A stretch of 64,000 bases of DNA, taken from IMG/VR virus record IMGVR_UViG_3300049460_000196, positions 1 through 64,000 of that record, one strand, 5' to 3'. The notes below the pieces were generated by a model. The model did no database searches and was not told the origin of the DNA. It worked only from the letters and a program-made list of their open reading frames with translations. Shown here piece after piece: positions 24,926 to 34,043 of this stretch. A program made the position numbers and the translations under genes. The DNA comes from a virus. Numbering within the stretch: position 1 is the first letter of the stretch; the number at the start of each line of letters is the position of its first letter.

Positions 24926-25377
24926 CGCTTGATCGCTATCATGATAACAACACAACCACTCTCCTGATCACTTACCGTCATACCATGCGTACTCGTATGT
25001 TCAAACGAATACACGGCACCAACCTCTACTACCTGATGATCTATACGACCCGGCGAAGACTCACAGGTGATAATATTCAACCCAGGTGGCAAAATAACTG
25101 GCACAATATAAGTCGTGGTCTCAAAGACTAACGGATCCAATAAGTCAACATGCGGCTCCGCTCCACGACACACAGAAAAATACACGTAGTCCAAACGAGT
25201 TGATTCAATGCCAATCAACTCACTGATGTCTTTCATCAACTGGCTGGCTATAGCATCAGTCAATGTACGCTTCTGGAAACGAGCAGGCGAACTTGTACGG
25301 TAATTCAATAACTTGATCGAATCAGCCGCAATAGTCACGGCCTCAGGAATAACCACTTGACCGTGACTGGTAATCAT
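24922..25377 (-). CDS. Probable 2-oxoglutarate/Fe(II) oxygenase
   Basis: 151 residues. CRGAEPHVDLLDP gives a HxD pair (H76, D78) on a beta strand. A distal His is at H127 or H131 (FEHTSTHGM) followed by strand VVIMIAIKR, fitting a jelly-roll hydroxylase. The 2OG-binding Arg is not clear, so this is less certain than the AlkB and P4H genes. Overlaps its neighbours by 4 bases on each side. Confidence 0.6.
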   Translation of the reverse strand: MITSHGQVVIPEAVTIAADSIKLLNYRTSSPARFQKRTLTDAIASQLMKDISELIGIESTRLDYVYFSVCRGAEPHVDLLDPLVFETTTYIVPVILPPGLNIITCESSPGRIDHQVVEVGAVYSFEHTSTHGMTVSDQESGCVVIMIAIKR

Positions 25378-25820
25378 TTGGCAATCAACCCAACAACCAT
25401 CTCGTTGACCTGAGCACCATCAAACCGACCCTTGAACTCCTGCTTGATGAAGCCCATCACAACACCACGATCCTTGGCCGTAATCACCTCGCCAAACTTG
25501 GCAACAACCGCCGCACGAATAACCGCAATGTCTTCCATGACCACACGGTACAAAGCATACACGGCAACCTCAGCACGCTTAACCTCGATCTCCGCTGCAT
25601 TGGTAATGTCCTGCTCCAATACAGCAATAACCTCATGGCACGAATCGGTAAACGACTTCAACTTGCCCTGGATTACTTCCACCTCAGGCAACGACTTCGC
25701 CTGCGATAACGCATTCTGCACGTCACCAATCAATGGACGCAATGTGTCACGCTTAAACACATCCTTGGCTAACATGGCTTGCTTCAACTCATCTTTCAAC
25801 TGCTGTAACGTAACACTCAT
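25374..25820 (-). CDS. YqeY/GatB-tail domain protein
   Basis: 148 residues from ATG 25820 (strong SD GGGGGAAG). Matches the YqeY family: LKDELKQAMLAKDVFKRDTLRPLIGDVQNAL at the N-terminus and AKDRGVVMGFIKQEFKGRFDGAQVNEMVVGLI at the C-terminus. This domain also forms the tail of GatB, where it helps bind tRNA during transamidation. Stand-alone YqeY has no settled role. A second such protein is at 50116-50724. Confidence 0.85.
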   Translation of the reverse strand: MSVTLQQLKDELKQAMLAKDVFKRDTLRPLIGDVQNALSQAKSLPEVEVIQGKLKSFTDSCHEVIAVLEQDITNAAEIEVKRAEVAVYALYRVVMEDIAVIRAAVVAKFGEVITAKDRGVVMGFIKQEFKGRFDGAQVNEMVVGLIAK

Positions 25821-25887
25821 ATTCTTCCCCCTTAAAATCATTACTCTAATACAACCAATGATCCAACCCATCAAGAGATGTTCGATA

Positions 25888-25995
25888 TCATAAAATACCA
25901 TTCTTCACGAATTCTTGAGGAAATGTGTCAAAAACAATGACCTCTATGTCGTAAACTCCAGGTAGGTTTTTTAAAACTTGATTGATTTCTGACAC
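25888..25995 (-). CDS. Possible very small protein
   Basis: 35 residues from GTG 25995 with composition like its neighbours (...KNLPGVYDIEVIVFDTF...). No good SD, and part of the frame may be leader of the YqeY gene. Listed because the 190-base gap is otherwise empty. Confidence 0.3.
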   Translation of the reverse strand: MSEINQVLKNLPGVYDIEVIVFDTFPQEFVKNGIL

Positions 25996-26013
25996 ATTCC
26001 ACAATTCCGCATA

Positions 26014-26280
26014 TCAGGCCAATGCGGTCAATCCCCACATCAAAATGCACTCGACGAGTAATCCCTCATCGTCGAATCGAATCTTGATCCCATGACGATA
26101 TGACGCGGTATCAACACTAGCCCAACAGCCTCGCTCCTGTATCCAATCGGTAACTTCTGGCAGCAACTTGGCGGTCACCATTTCCCGCGTGGCGCCAGTC
26201 ATTATGTCACGAGTCCGAACAAAGTAGTTCCCTGTATATTTCCTTGGGAACTCGTACCACTTTGTCCAGACCCGCTCCAT
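26014..26280 (-). CDS. Small unknown protein
   Basis: 88 residues, Trp-rich. Its ATG overlaps the stop of the omega-like gene by one base, so it is co-translated with it. No family recognised. Confidence 0.7.
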   Translation of the reverse strand: MERVWTKWYEFPRKYTGNYFVRTRDIMTGATREMVTAKLLPEVTDWIQERGCWASVDTASYRHGIKIRFDDEGLLVECILMWGLTALA

Positions 26281-26504
26281 TACTTGATGTTGCGCAGCAG
26301 TTCACGGCCCACATTGCCAGCGGCGATTTCGCGCAGGGCGGTGACTGGTTCACGGCTGGTGGTGGTGATGGTGGCCTTGTGGCCATTGTACAGCTGACGT
26401 ACACGCTGGCCAGCAGCCAGGATGAGTTCGAAGCGGTTAGGAATTTTTTCGATTGCGTCTTCGATTTTCAGACGGTCGTATTCGTGTTGGGTAACTGGTT
26501 CCAT
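26280..26504 (-). CDS. rpoZ: RNA polymerase omega subunit homologue
   Basis: 74 residues (bacterial omega is ~90). Clear match over the core: IEDAIEKIPNRFELILAAGQRVRQLYNG corresponds to the conserved helix pair of RpoZ ([20 protein letters not shown]), followed by PVTALREIAAGNV matching the TVIALREI segment. The acidic tail of bacterial omega is missing. Omega stabilises beta-prime and transmits ppGpp signals. A phage copy may replace or bias the host subunit (inference). Confidence 0.85.
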   Translation of the reverse strand: MEPVTQHEYDRLKIEDAIEKIPNRFELILAAGQRVRQLYNGHKATITTTSREPVTALREIAAGNVGRELLRNIK

Positions 26505-26585
26505 AATTGCTCCTTGTTGTAGAAGCCATATGGTAACAGCTATGGTGCCAGTTATCAGCCTGGCTTTTTCAAGTATTGTGATTTC

Positions 26586-26921
26586 TCACTTAGGAGCTGG
26601 GCGCTTTGCCTTTTTCCCAAGTGGCCTTGGGACAGTGTAGTCATGCAACCAGAATGCGGTCTTGTAACAACGCATCCAAACCAGGATGTGCATGAGAGGA
26701 TGAGCCACGATATTATGGAATGCCCAGACGAATTTGGGCCAGTGCATTCTAAGCCCTTCAAACGCGCTAGGCTTGACACTCATCACGAGTTCGATAGCTC
26801 GTAGCTCCGTGGCTTCAAAAGACGCACCATTGACAAGCTCGCCCCTTACAATCAAGTCCTGGAGTTGGGAGATATCCAGAACTCGAATGTCTTCTGGACG
26901 AAAGACCAACTTGTCACTCAT
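26586..26921 (-). CDS. Unknown protein
   Basis: 111 residues from ATG 26921, overlapping the upstream membrane-protein gene by 8 bases. Contains a hydrophobic stretch FVWAFHNIVAHPLMHILVWM (possible membrane or surface helix) and a basic Pro-rich end. Function unknown. Confidence 0.65.
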   Translation of the reverse strand: MSDKLVFRPEDIRVLDISQLQDLIVRGELVNGASFEATELRAIELVMSVKPSAFEGLRMHWPKFVWAFHNIVAHPLMHILVWMRCYKTAFWLHDYTVPRPLGKKAKRPAPK

Positions 26922-27303
26922 CAGCCACTGGTTCATTTACATCTTTCAGGAAGAGAGCCCGGAACAAACATGCGAAGATCAGACCACCCACTATACCGTA
27001 AGCACCTGACCCAATGAGCATAGCTGGATCTTGGTACAGGTCGGGTATCTGCTCTTGAACCTGATGTCCGAATGTGATCATGATTGTACCAAGCACCATC
27101 ACGCAGGAGCTCATGATTATAAGTGTGTCGTATGGGAGGTTCACGAACGAAATCACCCGCAAGAGCAACATGGGCATCACGCCCAACACCACCAGGAAGA
27201 ACCCCAAGGGCTTGTCTGTATCACAGATGTGTGCGCCCAACATGACAACCACCATGCAGATCCACCAGATGATTTGATAATGATTTTCGTTATACTTTAG
27301 CAT
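26914..27303 (-). CDS. Multi-pass membrane protein
   Basis: 129 residues with four hydrophobic helices (about residues 11-28, 34-53, 60-82, 96-115), so an integral inner-membrane protein. No transporter or holin family recognised. Confidence 0.75.
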   Translation of the reverse strand: MLKYNENHYQIIWWICMVVVMLGAHICDTDKPLGFFLVVLGVMPMLLLRVISFVNLPYDTLIIMSSCVMVLGTIMITFGHQVQEQIPDLYQDPAMLIGSGAYGIVGGLIFACLFRALFLKDVNEPVADE

Positions 27304-27649
27304 CGGCTGGGCTCAGAAAAGATTTGTCGGTTGGTAGTAAGCTGGGGTTGATATCCTGAAACGCAATCAATTCGCCCCTGCCAGTTTTGTGCTTGTCGAT
27401 GAAGTCGTTGATGCACCGAAAAATGCCGCGACTTTTCTGCATGACCTGCAACAGAGTGATCTTATTGTCCATGAACAATTTCAAGTTTTCACTCGAAATT
27501 TCAATAGCATGCCAGATGATCATTTTCGGTTCGTCATCAACCCAGGACACGATGTAGTGAGCATCCTGGGCCGTATAATGACTTAGCACTGGACCGTCAT
27601 ACCATATCAGTATTTCGGCCTCGTGCATATTCTTGGCGAACAGGATCAT
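27290..27649 (-). CDS. Unknown protein
   Basis: 119 residues, overlapping the upstream gene by 4 bases and the downstream one by 14. Contains YIVSWVDDEPKMIIWHA strands. No family recognised. Confidence 0.65.
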   Translation of the reverse strand: MILFAKNMHEAEILIWYDGPVLSHYTAQDAHYIVSWVDDEPKMIIWHAIEISSENLKLFMDNKITLLQVMQKSRGIFRCINDFIDKHKTGRGELIAFQDINPSLLPTDKSFLSPADAKV

Positions 27650-28908
27650 GCTGAAACCAGGCCGCCCGTTTTCTGTTTCAGATCGAAGCGCTCGTTGATG
27701 AAGTGAATGACCTTCAGTGCTGGAGTATTACGATTGAACACGATGTTCGGGCCGTGTTTGTCCAAGTACACCATCTTCAACTTGTCGCCGTCACCCAGGT
27801 CAAACTCTTGCAGGTGACCGCTGGTGTTCTTGCCGCACTCATGGCTACCACATTCGTTCGGCCACTGATCCGCCTTGGGCACGTCAGCCTCGTCTTTTGG
27901 TGGGCAGTGGAAGTGAACGATGCAGTCCGCTTCCTGATGCTCACTGAAGATGATACGTTGGCTCTGACCACCAACCGACGGTTTGCGGCCATAGGCCAGC
28001 ACCGTGTTGGCATCCTTGCTGACGACTTTCACCAGGCCGATTTTGTTCAGCTCGTTGAAGTTAGTTTTGCGGGCCGAGGTCAGGAACGTGGTGTCATCCA
28101 CCTTGACCGCAAAGTGACCAGCAGTTTTGCCCAAGAATGGCTTGTATGCGCCGTTGTTGATGCAGTGGTTCACAACTTGACGCAAATTCTGCGGGACATC
28201 TTCGCTATTCCAAGGCACAGCGGCCCCGTCGACCACCGTGCTGCGGGTGAACGTGTTTTGCATCCGGGAGATCATCATCTCCACCAGGATGTTCAACGCA
28301 CCTGTGCGGTCGGTGCTGTTAGCGTATTGGGTTTCTTCGGGCGCGATCACGATGTTATTGCGGGTCGTGAGGTCGTTTGCGAGCACCAGGTTCAGGCTGT
28401 TTTCTTTCAGTAGCTTGAGGCCCAGGGCGTATTGATCTTCTGGGGCTTTGCCCGTCGTGGTCTTGAAGCCGACGACGAAGATGTCTTTGCGCTTTTCACG
28501 AATGCGCGAGATCAGCTTGGGCTTTGCCGTCAGGTTGATGGTCAGGTCACCGCGTTTGCTTTGCAGGCGTTCCGCACGTTGGCCGCTGGGCTGGTTGTCA
28601 ACCATACCTTCGAAGTCTGCGAGGGCGACGTTGAACATGATCGCCTTGGTGTCCGGATCAGCGATCAGCTTGGTCAGCAGTGCATCGACGTCTTCGTTGG
28701 TCGTCATCGTGCTGTTGCGCGGATCCGCCATCTTGGTCAAGTGCAGCTTGACGTCGAAGTTTTCATTGCCGATTGGCAGATGTTTGAGTTCACTTTTTAC
28801 CAGTTCATGGAGCTGGATGGCCGTGTTGCCGAAAGCTGGCATAGCCAGAGCGAGGTGGGCACGAACATGACTGAACGTACCGCCGCCGAGAATGTGAATG
28901 GTTTTCAT
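27646..28908 (-). CDS. CoaB-like (DFP) domain fused to a class II aldolase-like domain
   Basis: 420 residues from ATG 28908 (SD GGAG). Residues 1-205 resemble the phosphopantothenoylcysteine synthetase fold: ILGGGTFSHVRAHLALA, ADFEGMV..., LTINLTAKPKLISRIR, FVVGFKTTTGK and NSLNLVLANDLTTRNN. Residues ~240-420 resemble class II aldolase/adducin heads: GAYKPFLGKTAGHFAVKV, TSARKTNFNEL, CIVHFHCPP (metal His) with extra Cys pairs. The pairing is unusual. A ligase-aldolase acting on a phage-specific metabolite is only a guess. Confidence 0.65.
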   Translation of the reverse strand: MKTIHILGGGTFSHVRAHLALAMPAFGNTAIQLHELVKSELKHLPIGNENFDVKLHLTKMADPRNSTMTTNEDVDALLTKLIADPDTKAIMFNVALADFEGMVDNQPSGQRAERLQSKRGDLTINLTAKPKLISRIREKRKDIFVVGFKTTTGKAPEDQYALGLKLLKENSLNLVLANDLTTRNNIVIAPEETQYANSTDRTGALNILVEMMISRMQNTFTRSTVVDGAAVPWNSEDVPQNLRQVVNHCINNGAYKPFLGKTAGHFAVKVDDTTFLTSARKTNFNELNKIGLVKVVSKDANTVLAYGRKPSVGGQSQRIIFSEHQEADCIVHFHCPPKDEADVPKADQWPNECGSHECGKNTSGHLQEFDLGDGDKLKMVYLDKHGPNIVFNRNTPALKVIHFINERFDLKQKTGGLVSA

Positions 28909-28917
28909 GTTCACTCC

Positions 28918-29160
28918 TTAGTAATCAGGGCCGGTGATTTGGCATTCAGTAAGCTTGTGGGAATCCAGGAAGGCGACGAGCATCTTGTCCAGCTCTGCTT
29001 CGCTATCCTGATAATCAACTCGCTTGAACGTCAGGAGCGGTTCGCACTCAGGGAAGAATTCGTCTTCGACCTGCATGCGTGCTTCTGCTTCGTCAACGTT
29101 CAGAAAGGTTTGGGCGAACTTTGACAGCTCGTCCACGCCAGTTGTGTTCGTTTTCCGCAT
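28918..29160 (-). CDS. Small acidic unknown protein
   Basis: 80 residues, very acidic. No family recognised. First gene of the operon, with promoter at 29187-29215. The SD AAGGAGT can pair with ACTCCT in the leader, a possible translational switch. Confidence 0.7.
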   Translation of the reverse strand: MRKTNTTGVDELSKFAQTFLNVDEAEARMQVEDEFFPECEPLLTFKRVDYQDSEAELDKMLVAFLDSHKLTECQITGPDY

Positions 29161-29186
29161 AATTACTCCTTGAATGAAGAACTGAT

Positions 29187-29215
29187 ACTATACAGGAGTC
29201 CTTCATTTAAGTCAA
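29187..29215 (-). promoter_or_regulatory. sigma70 promoter
   Basis: TTGACT, 17 bases containing TAAATGAAGG, TATAGT. Drives 28918-29160 and the CoaB-like gene. Confidence 0.75.
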
Positions 29216-29246
29216 ACGAACATGGTTATCAGTTATTCAGTGAATG

Positions 29247-29609
29247 TTATATCAAATCCACAACCGCATAGTGCGGCGCGGCTGGTTCACAGATGAGATC
29301 AAACTGTTCAATGATGGTATCATCATTTACATAGAGCCGTAGGCTCACATTACCGTCATGTACTCCGCTGGTCCATATCGAATCTTTCACGAAGCCGAAA
29401 TACCAAGGACGTTGATCTTTGACGCCGTTGCCTGCCAATTCCAACATAGGATGTTGAATTGGTCCCAACTTAGCTTGAAGGTCAGCCACCACTTGAAATA
29501 ACAGGTGTGCGGGAATCGTTATGCCAAATGCCCGCTTGGTTTTTGCACTACGCTCGATTCTGAATATGTGATATTGCTTCAGGATGTTTTCCGCACAAGC
29601 GTCATTCAT
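29247..29609 (-). CDS. Unknown protein
   Basis: 120 residues, alpha/beta. Overlaps the upstream gene by 4 bases. C-terminal NVSLRLYVNDDTIIEQFDLI is echoed by NFKVYVNDVTLADSL in the next gene upstream, so the two may be distant duplicates. Confidence 0.7.
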   Translation of the reverse strand: MNDACAENILKQYHIFRIERSAKTKRAFGITIPAHLLFQVVADLQAKLGPIQHPMLELAGNGVKDQRPWYFGFVKDSIWTSGVHDGNVSLRLYVNDDTIIEQFDLICEPAAPHYAVVDLI

Positions 29610-29908
29610 GCAGTCACCTCAATGCAGTGATTAGCAGTCAGGCTATCGGCCAATGTCACGTCATTAACATACACTTTAAAGTTGCAGGTATTTGCACCAG
29701 CTCCACCACCAAAGCGACTAGTGACGGTCTCGAGTGCTATGAAATAGTTGGGCATTTTCACACCTGGATACTTGGCTGTCTCCACCAGAGTTTCATCGCC
29801 CAGCATGGCAATCAGGGCATTGACTTCTGTGAAGAAGTTATCACCAGTCAGAGTTCCTTTGAAGCCGAAGAGTGCCTTTTGGCAGCGTTTCATTTTAGTA
29901 AGTTGCAT
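29606..29908 (-). CDS. Unknown protein
   Basis: 100 residues with FKVYVNDVTLADSL near the end, similar in form to the 29247-29609 product. Function unknown. Confidence 0.7.
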   Translation of the reverse strand: MQLTKMKRCQKALFGFKGTLTGDNFFTEVNALIAMLGDETLVETAKYPGVKMPNYFIALETVTSRFGGGAGANTCNFKVYVNDVTLADSLTANHCIEVTA

Positions 29909-29929
29909 GGGTTCTTATTGTTGTTATTG

Positions 29930-30289
29930 TTACCACTTGCCATCAGTCACATGCTGGGCCCATTCGTCAAGCGCTTTCTTGAATTCTTTTTCCGCCAGAT
30001 CACGTTTCTCATTCGAGCTAAACACCATCGAACCTGAACGCGAATCTTTGGCATTGCCAATCAACCATAGACGTTCGGTTTGAATGTCCATACGCGAGTC
30101 AGAGATGATATCGTAACCATTGCTGGCCTCGAAGGTATGTCTCCCCTGATATTCATCAGTGTGTGGTTCATTGATGGTGTCTGGGTCTTGATACGGGATA
30201 TCAAATGTGAGGCGGCGAGTAGTCTTGATCAGATGATATTGCATCAAGATCTTGCTACCGTCAGGAGAAAGAAGATATGTCGGGTGCAT
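29930..30289 (-). CDS. Unknown protein
   Basis: 119 residues. Central FEASNGYDIISDSRMDIQTERLWLIGN. No family recognised. Likely first gene of the 30289-29247 group. Confidence 0.7.
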   Translation of the reverse strand: MHPTYLLSPDGSKILMQYHLIKTTRRLTFDIPYQDPDTINEPHTDEYQGRHTFEASNGYDIISDSRMDIQTERLWLIGNAKDSRSGSMVFSSNEKRDLAEKEFKKALDEWAQHVTDGKW

Positions 30290-30456
30290 GTGTTATCAAG
30301 TAGATGACTGGCAATATGCCATATCATGCAGCCACGATAACAAGGAAACTTGATTGACACAAAATACAACAAAGAGGATATTTCAACTCCCCTAGTACCT
30401 GTTGTCATACTAGATGTCATACGACGCACTGGTGACGAACCATGACGTCTATAGTC

Positions 30457-30490
30457 GTAAAAAAGCCCGGGACGTCCCGGGCTTTTTTAT
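30457..30490. terminator. Bidirectional Rho-independent terminator
   Basis: Perfect palindrome (12-bp arms, GC core) flanked by A6 and T6. Ends the 30502-30930 transcript. Confidence 0.85.
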
Positions 30491-30501
30491 CACCGAAGTG
30501 A

Positions 30502-30930
30502 TTAGCCGAGCAGTGCAGCCAGCTCAGCTTTCAGGTCAGCTTCCGAAGCGGTGGTGATCTTCTCGCCATCGCGTTTCGCCAGCTCAGCCATGATGGCCTG
30601 GGCGCGTTCGCGTTTGGTTGCAGCAGCGGCAGCAGCATCACGTTCAGCGATCTTCTCGTCCAGGATGGCCTTGACCAGATCGAATTTCACCTGGGTGAAG
30701 TCGGTTTTGGTTGGCGTTGGTTTCACGAACGAAACCACTTTACCGGTGCTGGCTTCCAGCTCTGCGTTCAGCGACAGCGCGATAGCATCCAGCGACGCGG
30801 CGTTGGCGCGGGTGCTGGTCAGTGGCAGACCGAACAGGTCTTGTGGCAGCAGGTCGCCGGTGGTCGACTTGAAGGTCAGGTTGTTACGGACAGCGATTTC
30901 GATCAGTTGAGCCAGAGTTTTGGTAGTCAT
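30502..30930 (-). CDS. Unknown Ala-rich helical protein
   Basis: 142 residues from ATG 30930. The C-terminal half is a long Ala/Lys/Glu helix. No family recognised. Single-gene unit between promoter 30962-30990 and terminator 30457-30490. Confidence 0.75.
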   Translation of the reverse strand: MTTKTLAQLIEIAVRNNLTFKSTTGDLLPQDLFGLPLTSTRANAASLDAIALSLNAELEASTGKVVSFVKPTPTKTDFTQVKFDLVKAILDEKIAERDAAAAAATKRERAQAIMAELAKRDGEKITTASEADLKAELAALLG

Positions 30931-30961
30931 GTGCATTTTCCTTTATCAATTATAGGAGTTC

Positions 30962-30990
30962 ATTATAAGGTCAAGTATGCTGATATTCAA
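30962..30990 (-). promoter_or_regulatory. sigma70 promoter
   Basis: TTGAAT, 17 bases, TATAAT. A second overlapping TTGACC/TATAAT pair (14-base gap) also exists. Drives 30502-30930. Confidence 0.7.
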
Positions 30991-31009
30991 TACATACTTG
31001 ACCTTATTG

Positions 31010-33094
31010 TTAGAACACGATTTTTACAGTACGGGTGACGTTACCCGACACACGGGCAATCACGGTCTTTTTCAGCGTCGACGATACGCCGATACCACTC
31101 AGCTGCGCGGTAGCGTCGTCTACCGTCATTTTGGCGCCCACCACTTCGAACACTTTGCGGTGTTCGTTGAGTTCTTGTTTCAGGAACTCGTTGTAGAAGC
31201 CGCGTGCCGAATCGTCGTTCACGCAACCTTCCAACATGAAGAAGTAGTGCTTGTTACCGACTTCGTTGTCGTCCCAGAAGTTAGGCGACAGCATCATCGC
31301 ATTCACTTTGTGGAACGTCTGGGTTGGCAGACCCCAGATAGTCTTGCTTGCTTGCGTCATCGGCAGCGAGGAGATGATCTTCAGGCCGTCCTTGTGCGTG
31401 TACTCGAACTTGGCCACTTCGATCTTGGCTTTGTTCGCCACCGCTTGCGGGAAAGCGAAGTTGTAGCGCGTGCCCATGAAGTCGATTTCAACTTCAAAGC
31501 CCACGTCCTTGGTCTCGCGCTTGCTGAACTGGTTCACCAGCAGCGTGTACACACCTTCCTTCATGGTCTTGCGCGACTCGTAGAAGATGTTTTCCACAGG
31601 CTCGCGGGTGGTACCCGTACCGGCGTTCATGTCAACGTCCAGGCGCCCACCGTTCGGCGACTTGCTGGTGCGCGTGCCGAAGTAGATCTCGTAGCCGTTA
31701 GGCTCGATCATGTGGAAGTCCAGGTCATCGTGGTTGTACCAGGCCAAACGGCAGCACAGGTCACCGGTCACGTTACCGCCGGCCTTCTTCACGCGCTCGA
31801 TGATCGAATCCGTGACTTCGCCGGTGTACGACCAGCTGAAGTTGTTGTTCCACTTGAACAAGTTGCCGGCCGTTGGATCTTCTGGGGCGATCAAGCTGAC
31901 GAGGTTGTTCGACAGGTTGTTGTCCAGCATGATCTCGATATTCGAGGCCGTCGGTACGATGTTCGCGATGAAGTTTTCGATCGAGACTTCTTCGACCTTG
32001 TCCAGCTTACGCGAGTTCAGCTTGTCGCCCATGCCGGACATCAGGTCGTCAAAGACGTCGCCTTCGATGATCTTACGGGTGGCGCGGTTCACATAGATCA
32101 GGTTGTTCACCGTGATATCGTTCACGTTAGCGTAACGACGACGCAGTGCCGAGGTCAGGCCCAGTTCTTCCAGCTTTGCCTTGGCGTTGGCGATCATGGA
32201 TTTGGTCACAAGCGCGGTCGGGCGCTTGTACTTGCTGCCGTGGACTTTGTCTTCGAACTTGGCGACGGCCACTTCCAGGTCGACGCCGTCGGTCAGGTCT
32301 TCAACCAGCGTACCGATCACGTCGTTGCGGAATTTGGCCAGCGCACCGTGCAAACCCTTGGTTTTCTGCCAGGCGAACAGGCGTTTGCCATCGGCGTCCA
32401 GCTTCAGGTATTCTTTTTGCAGCTTCGCGAACTGGTCGAGCAGCGGTTTCTTTTCGGCGCCCTTGTACAGGGAGTTGCTATTGACCAGATCTTGCACGGC
32501 CGAAACAGCGTCAGGCGCCAGCTCTGCCAGGCCGCGAGCAAACACGTCGCGGTGAGCGCGCAGATCACCCAGACGGCTTTCACGGCTTGGGGTGCTGTTC
32601 TTCGGCACGTGGTAGGCCGCAGGAATGTTCACGAAGAAGTGTTCCCACGTTTTCACGCCGTCGGTCAGTTGTTCGAAGTTCTTGTCGGTGCCGGCGGTGC
32701 GCTCTTCGTGCAGGAAGTAATCCGCAATTGCGCGTGGCTCGATGGCGCCGGTCAGTTCGCCTGCTTCGTTTTTCACAGCGGCGTTTTTGATCAGTTTGGA
32801 CATCGCATCCACGACTGCCTGGTATTCAGGCTCGTTCTTGACCACGATGTCCCACAGGCTCACGACCTTGTTGTCGATGATCGCTACCACATCGCCGACG
32901 GCGCGGATGAACTGCTTGCAGCACGAACAGTCGTGCGAGGTACGTTCGCGGTAATGCGGATTGGAACCGGTTGGGAAGCTGTTCAGGTAAGTGTCCCACA
33001 GCTCGTCTTTCTCGACGGCTACGCGGAACATCTCATATTTTTGCATGGCCGCAAATTGCGTTGCCACGGCTGTTTTTAATGCGTGAAAGTGCAT
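31010..33094 (-). CDS. Large protein with DUF2135 (YfaP-like) domain
   Basis: 694 residues. The N-terminal ~430 residues are mostly helical with a CxCC motif near residue 55 (HDCSCCKQF). Residues ~435-570 match the DUF2135/YfaP beta domain: LAWYNHDDLDFHMIEPNGYEIYFG, GGRLDVDMN, ENIFYESRKTMKEGVYTLLV. A C-terminal ~120-residue segment follows. Function unknown. DUF2135 proteins often accompany vWA proteins, and a vWA protein is encoded at 9368-10783. Its high-GC synonymous third positions suggest strong expression. Confidence 0.8.
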   Translation of the reverse strand: MHFHALKTAVATQFAAMQKYEMFRVAVEKDELWDTYLNSFPTGSNPHYRERTSHDCSCCKQFIRAVGDVVAIIDNKVVSLWDIVVKNEPEYQAVVDAMSKLIKNAAVKNEAGELTGAIEPRAIADYFLHEERTAGTDKNFEQLTDGVKTWEHFFVNIPAAYHVPKNSTPSRESRLGDLRAHRDVFARGLAELAPDAVSAVQDLVNSNSLYKGAEKKPLLDQFAKLQKEYLKLDADGKRLFAWQKTKGLHGALAKFRNDVIGTLVEDLTDGVDLEVAVAKFEDKVHGSKYKRPTALVTKSMIANAKAKLEELGLTSALRRRYANVNDITVNNLIYVNRATRKIIEGDVFDDLMSGMGDKLNSRKLDKVEEVSIENFIANIVPTASNIEIMLDNNLSNNLVSLIAPEDPTAGNLFKWNNNFSWSYTGEVTDSIIERVKKAGGNVTGDLCCRLAWYNHDDLDFHMIEPNGYEIYFGTRTSKSPNGGRLDVDMNAGTGTTREPVENIFYESRKTMKEGVYTLLVNQFSKRETKDVGFEVEIDFMGTRYNFAFPQAVANKAKIEVAKFEYTHKDGLKIISSLPMTQASKTIWGLPTQTFHKVNAMMLSPNFWDDNEVGNKHYFFMLEGCVNDDSARGFYNEFLKQELNEHRKVFEVVGAKMTVDDATAQLSGIGVSSTLKKTVIARVSGNVTRTVKIVF

Positions 33095-33186
33095 TCCCGT
33101 TTCTCCTTCGTTTTAAAGTAACGCAATTATACACAAAATTTCATTAGTGTGGCACAATTTTTCAAATATTTTTGCCATGTGGTATT

Positions 33187-33534
33187 TCATAGCACATAGA
33201 CGCGCTTGCCATGAAAACTTACCCACTGCACGTCATGCACTGGAGCAAGAGTTCGCCTGTTAACAAATGAATCGTACTTATATGGATCATACGTGATTTG
33301 CTCTTTGAACACCAGAAGGGGCGTGGTATCAACTATGGTCCCCACTATACCAGCATGAACATTCTTTCGACGTTCAGCCAACACTCGTTTGCGACCGGCC
33401 ATCGATACCTTGCAAGTACAGTCGGTCAAGGTCAACATGTTGGTATGGCGAATGACTTTACCTTTCATCTCGCCTTCTAGTGCTTTGACGGACCAGACCT
33501 TCTTGTGAAGGTTGTAATAGACGAATACTTTCAC
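33187..33534 (-). CDS. Unknown basic protein
   Basis: 115 residues from a GTG at 33534 that overlaps the upstream stop (GTGA). Basic, with VSMAGRKRVLAERRKNV. Possibly nucleic-acid binding. No family recognised. Confidence 0.65.
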   Translation of the reverse strand: MKVFVYYNLHKKVWSVKALEGEMKGKVIRHTNMLTLTDCTCKVSMAGRKRVLAERRKNVHAGIVGTIVDTTPLLVFKEQITYDPYKYDSFVNRRTLAPVHDVQWVSFHGKRVYVL

Positions 33535-34043
33535 ACGCGGTTTTGCCAGCTGCGCATCAACTCATACACGAGAAGTTGTGTGGACGTCGTGACTTCACGT
33601 GATTTGGTAAGGTCTTGTTCAACCAACATTTCCAAGCTTACGTATTCTGGTGGACGAGTGTTACGCAGTTCGGCATCGAACCATTGCATCATGAATTCGT
33701 TAACGGCTTCTTTGAGAATGAATGGGCGCTCAGCCGCTCGTTTGCGTTGTTCAATCCGCCATTCATTTTGTCGTTCCAAAACTTCACCCAATGGCGTATC
33801 TGGATATTTGCGCCATGGTGCAGGAACCTGACCCTTTACTTGATTGTCAAGTTCAGCCAATTGATCCTCGTTGCTGGGATCAGGCAGTTTGTGCAGGAGA
33901 TTGTCTTGACGATGGCGGTTGCGACGATGCGCTTTTGCCTTGCGCAAAGGGATGCCAGTACGTGATGACTTGTTGTTTTCGCCGTATGTGTTACGACGAT
34001 CTTTCTTGAGACTGAGACGTTTCTTTTCTTGTGGTGTTTTCAT
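33531..34043 (-). CDS. Unknown protein with basic N-terminus
   Basis: 170 residues. Residues 1-50 are Lys/Arg/Asn-rich and likely disordered or RNA-binding. The rest is helical. It follows tRNA-Leu(TAA) by 14 bases. No family recognised. Confidence 0.7.
   Translation of the reverse strand: MKTPQEKKRLSLKKDRRNTYGENNKSSRTGIPLRKAKAHRRNRHRQDNLLHKLPDPSNEDQLAELDNQVKGQVPAPWRKYPDTPLGEVLERQNEWRIEQRKRAAERPFILKEAVNEFMMQWFDAELRNTRPPEYVSLEMLVEQDLTKSREVTTSTQLLVYELMRSWQNRV

Noticed and set aside
27703-29124. Long plus-strand frames opposite the CoaB-like gene
   Set aside because: Antisense shadows produced by high GC third positions of the real gene.
30977-33079. 700-codon plus-strand frame
   Set aside because: Antisense of the DUF2135 gene. 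No SD, Val/His/Arg-rich shadow composition.
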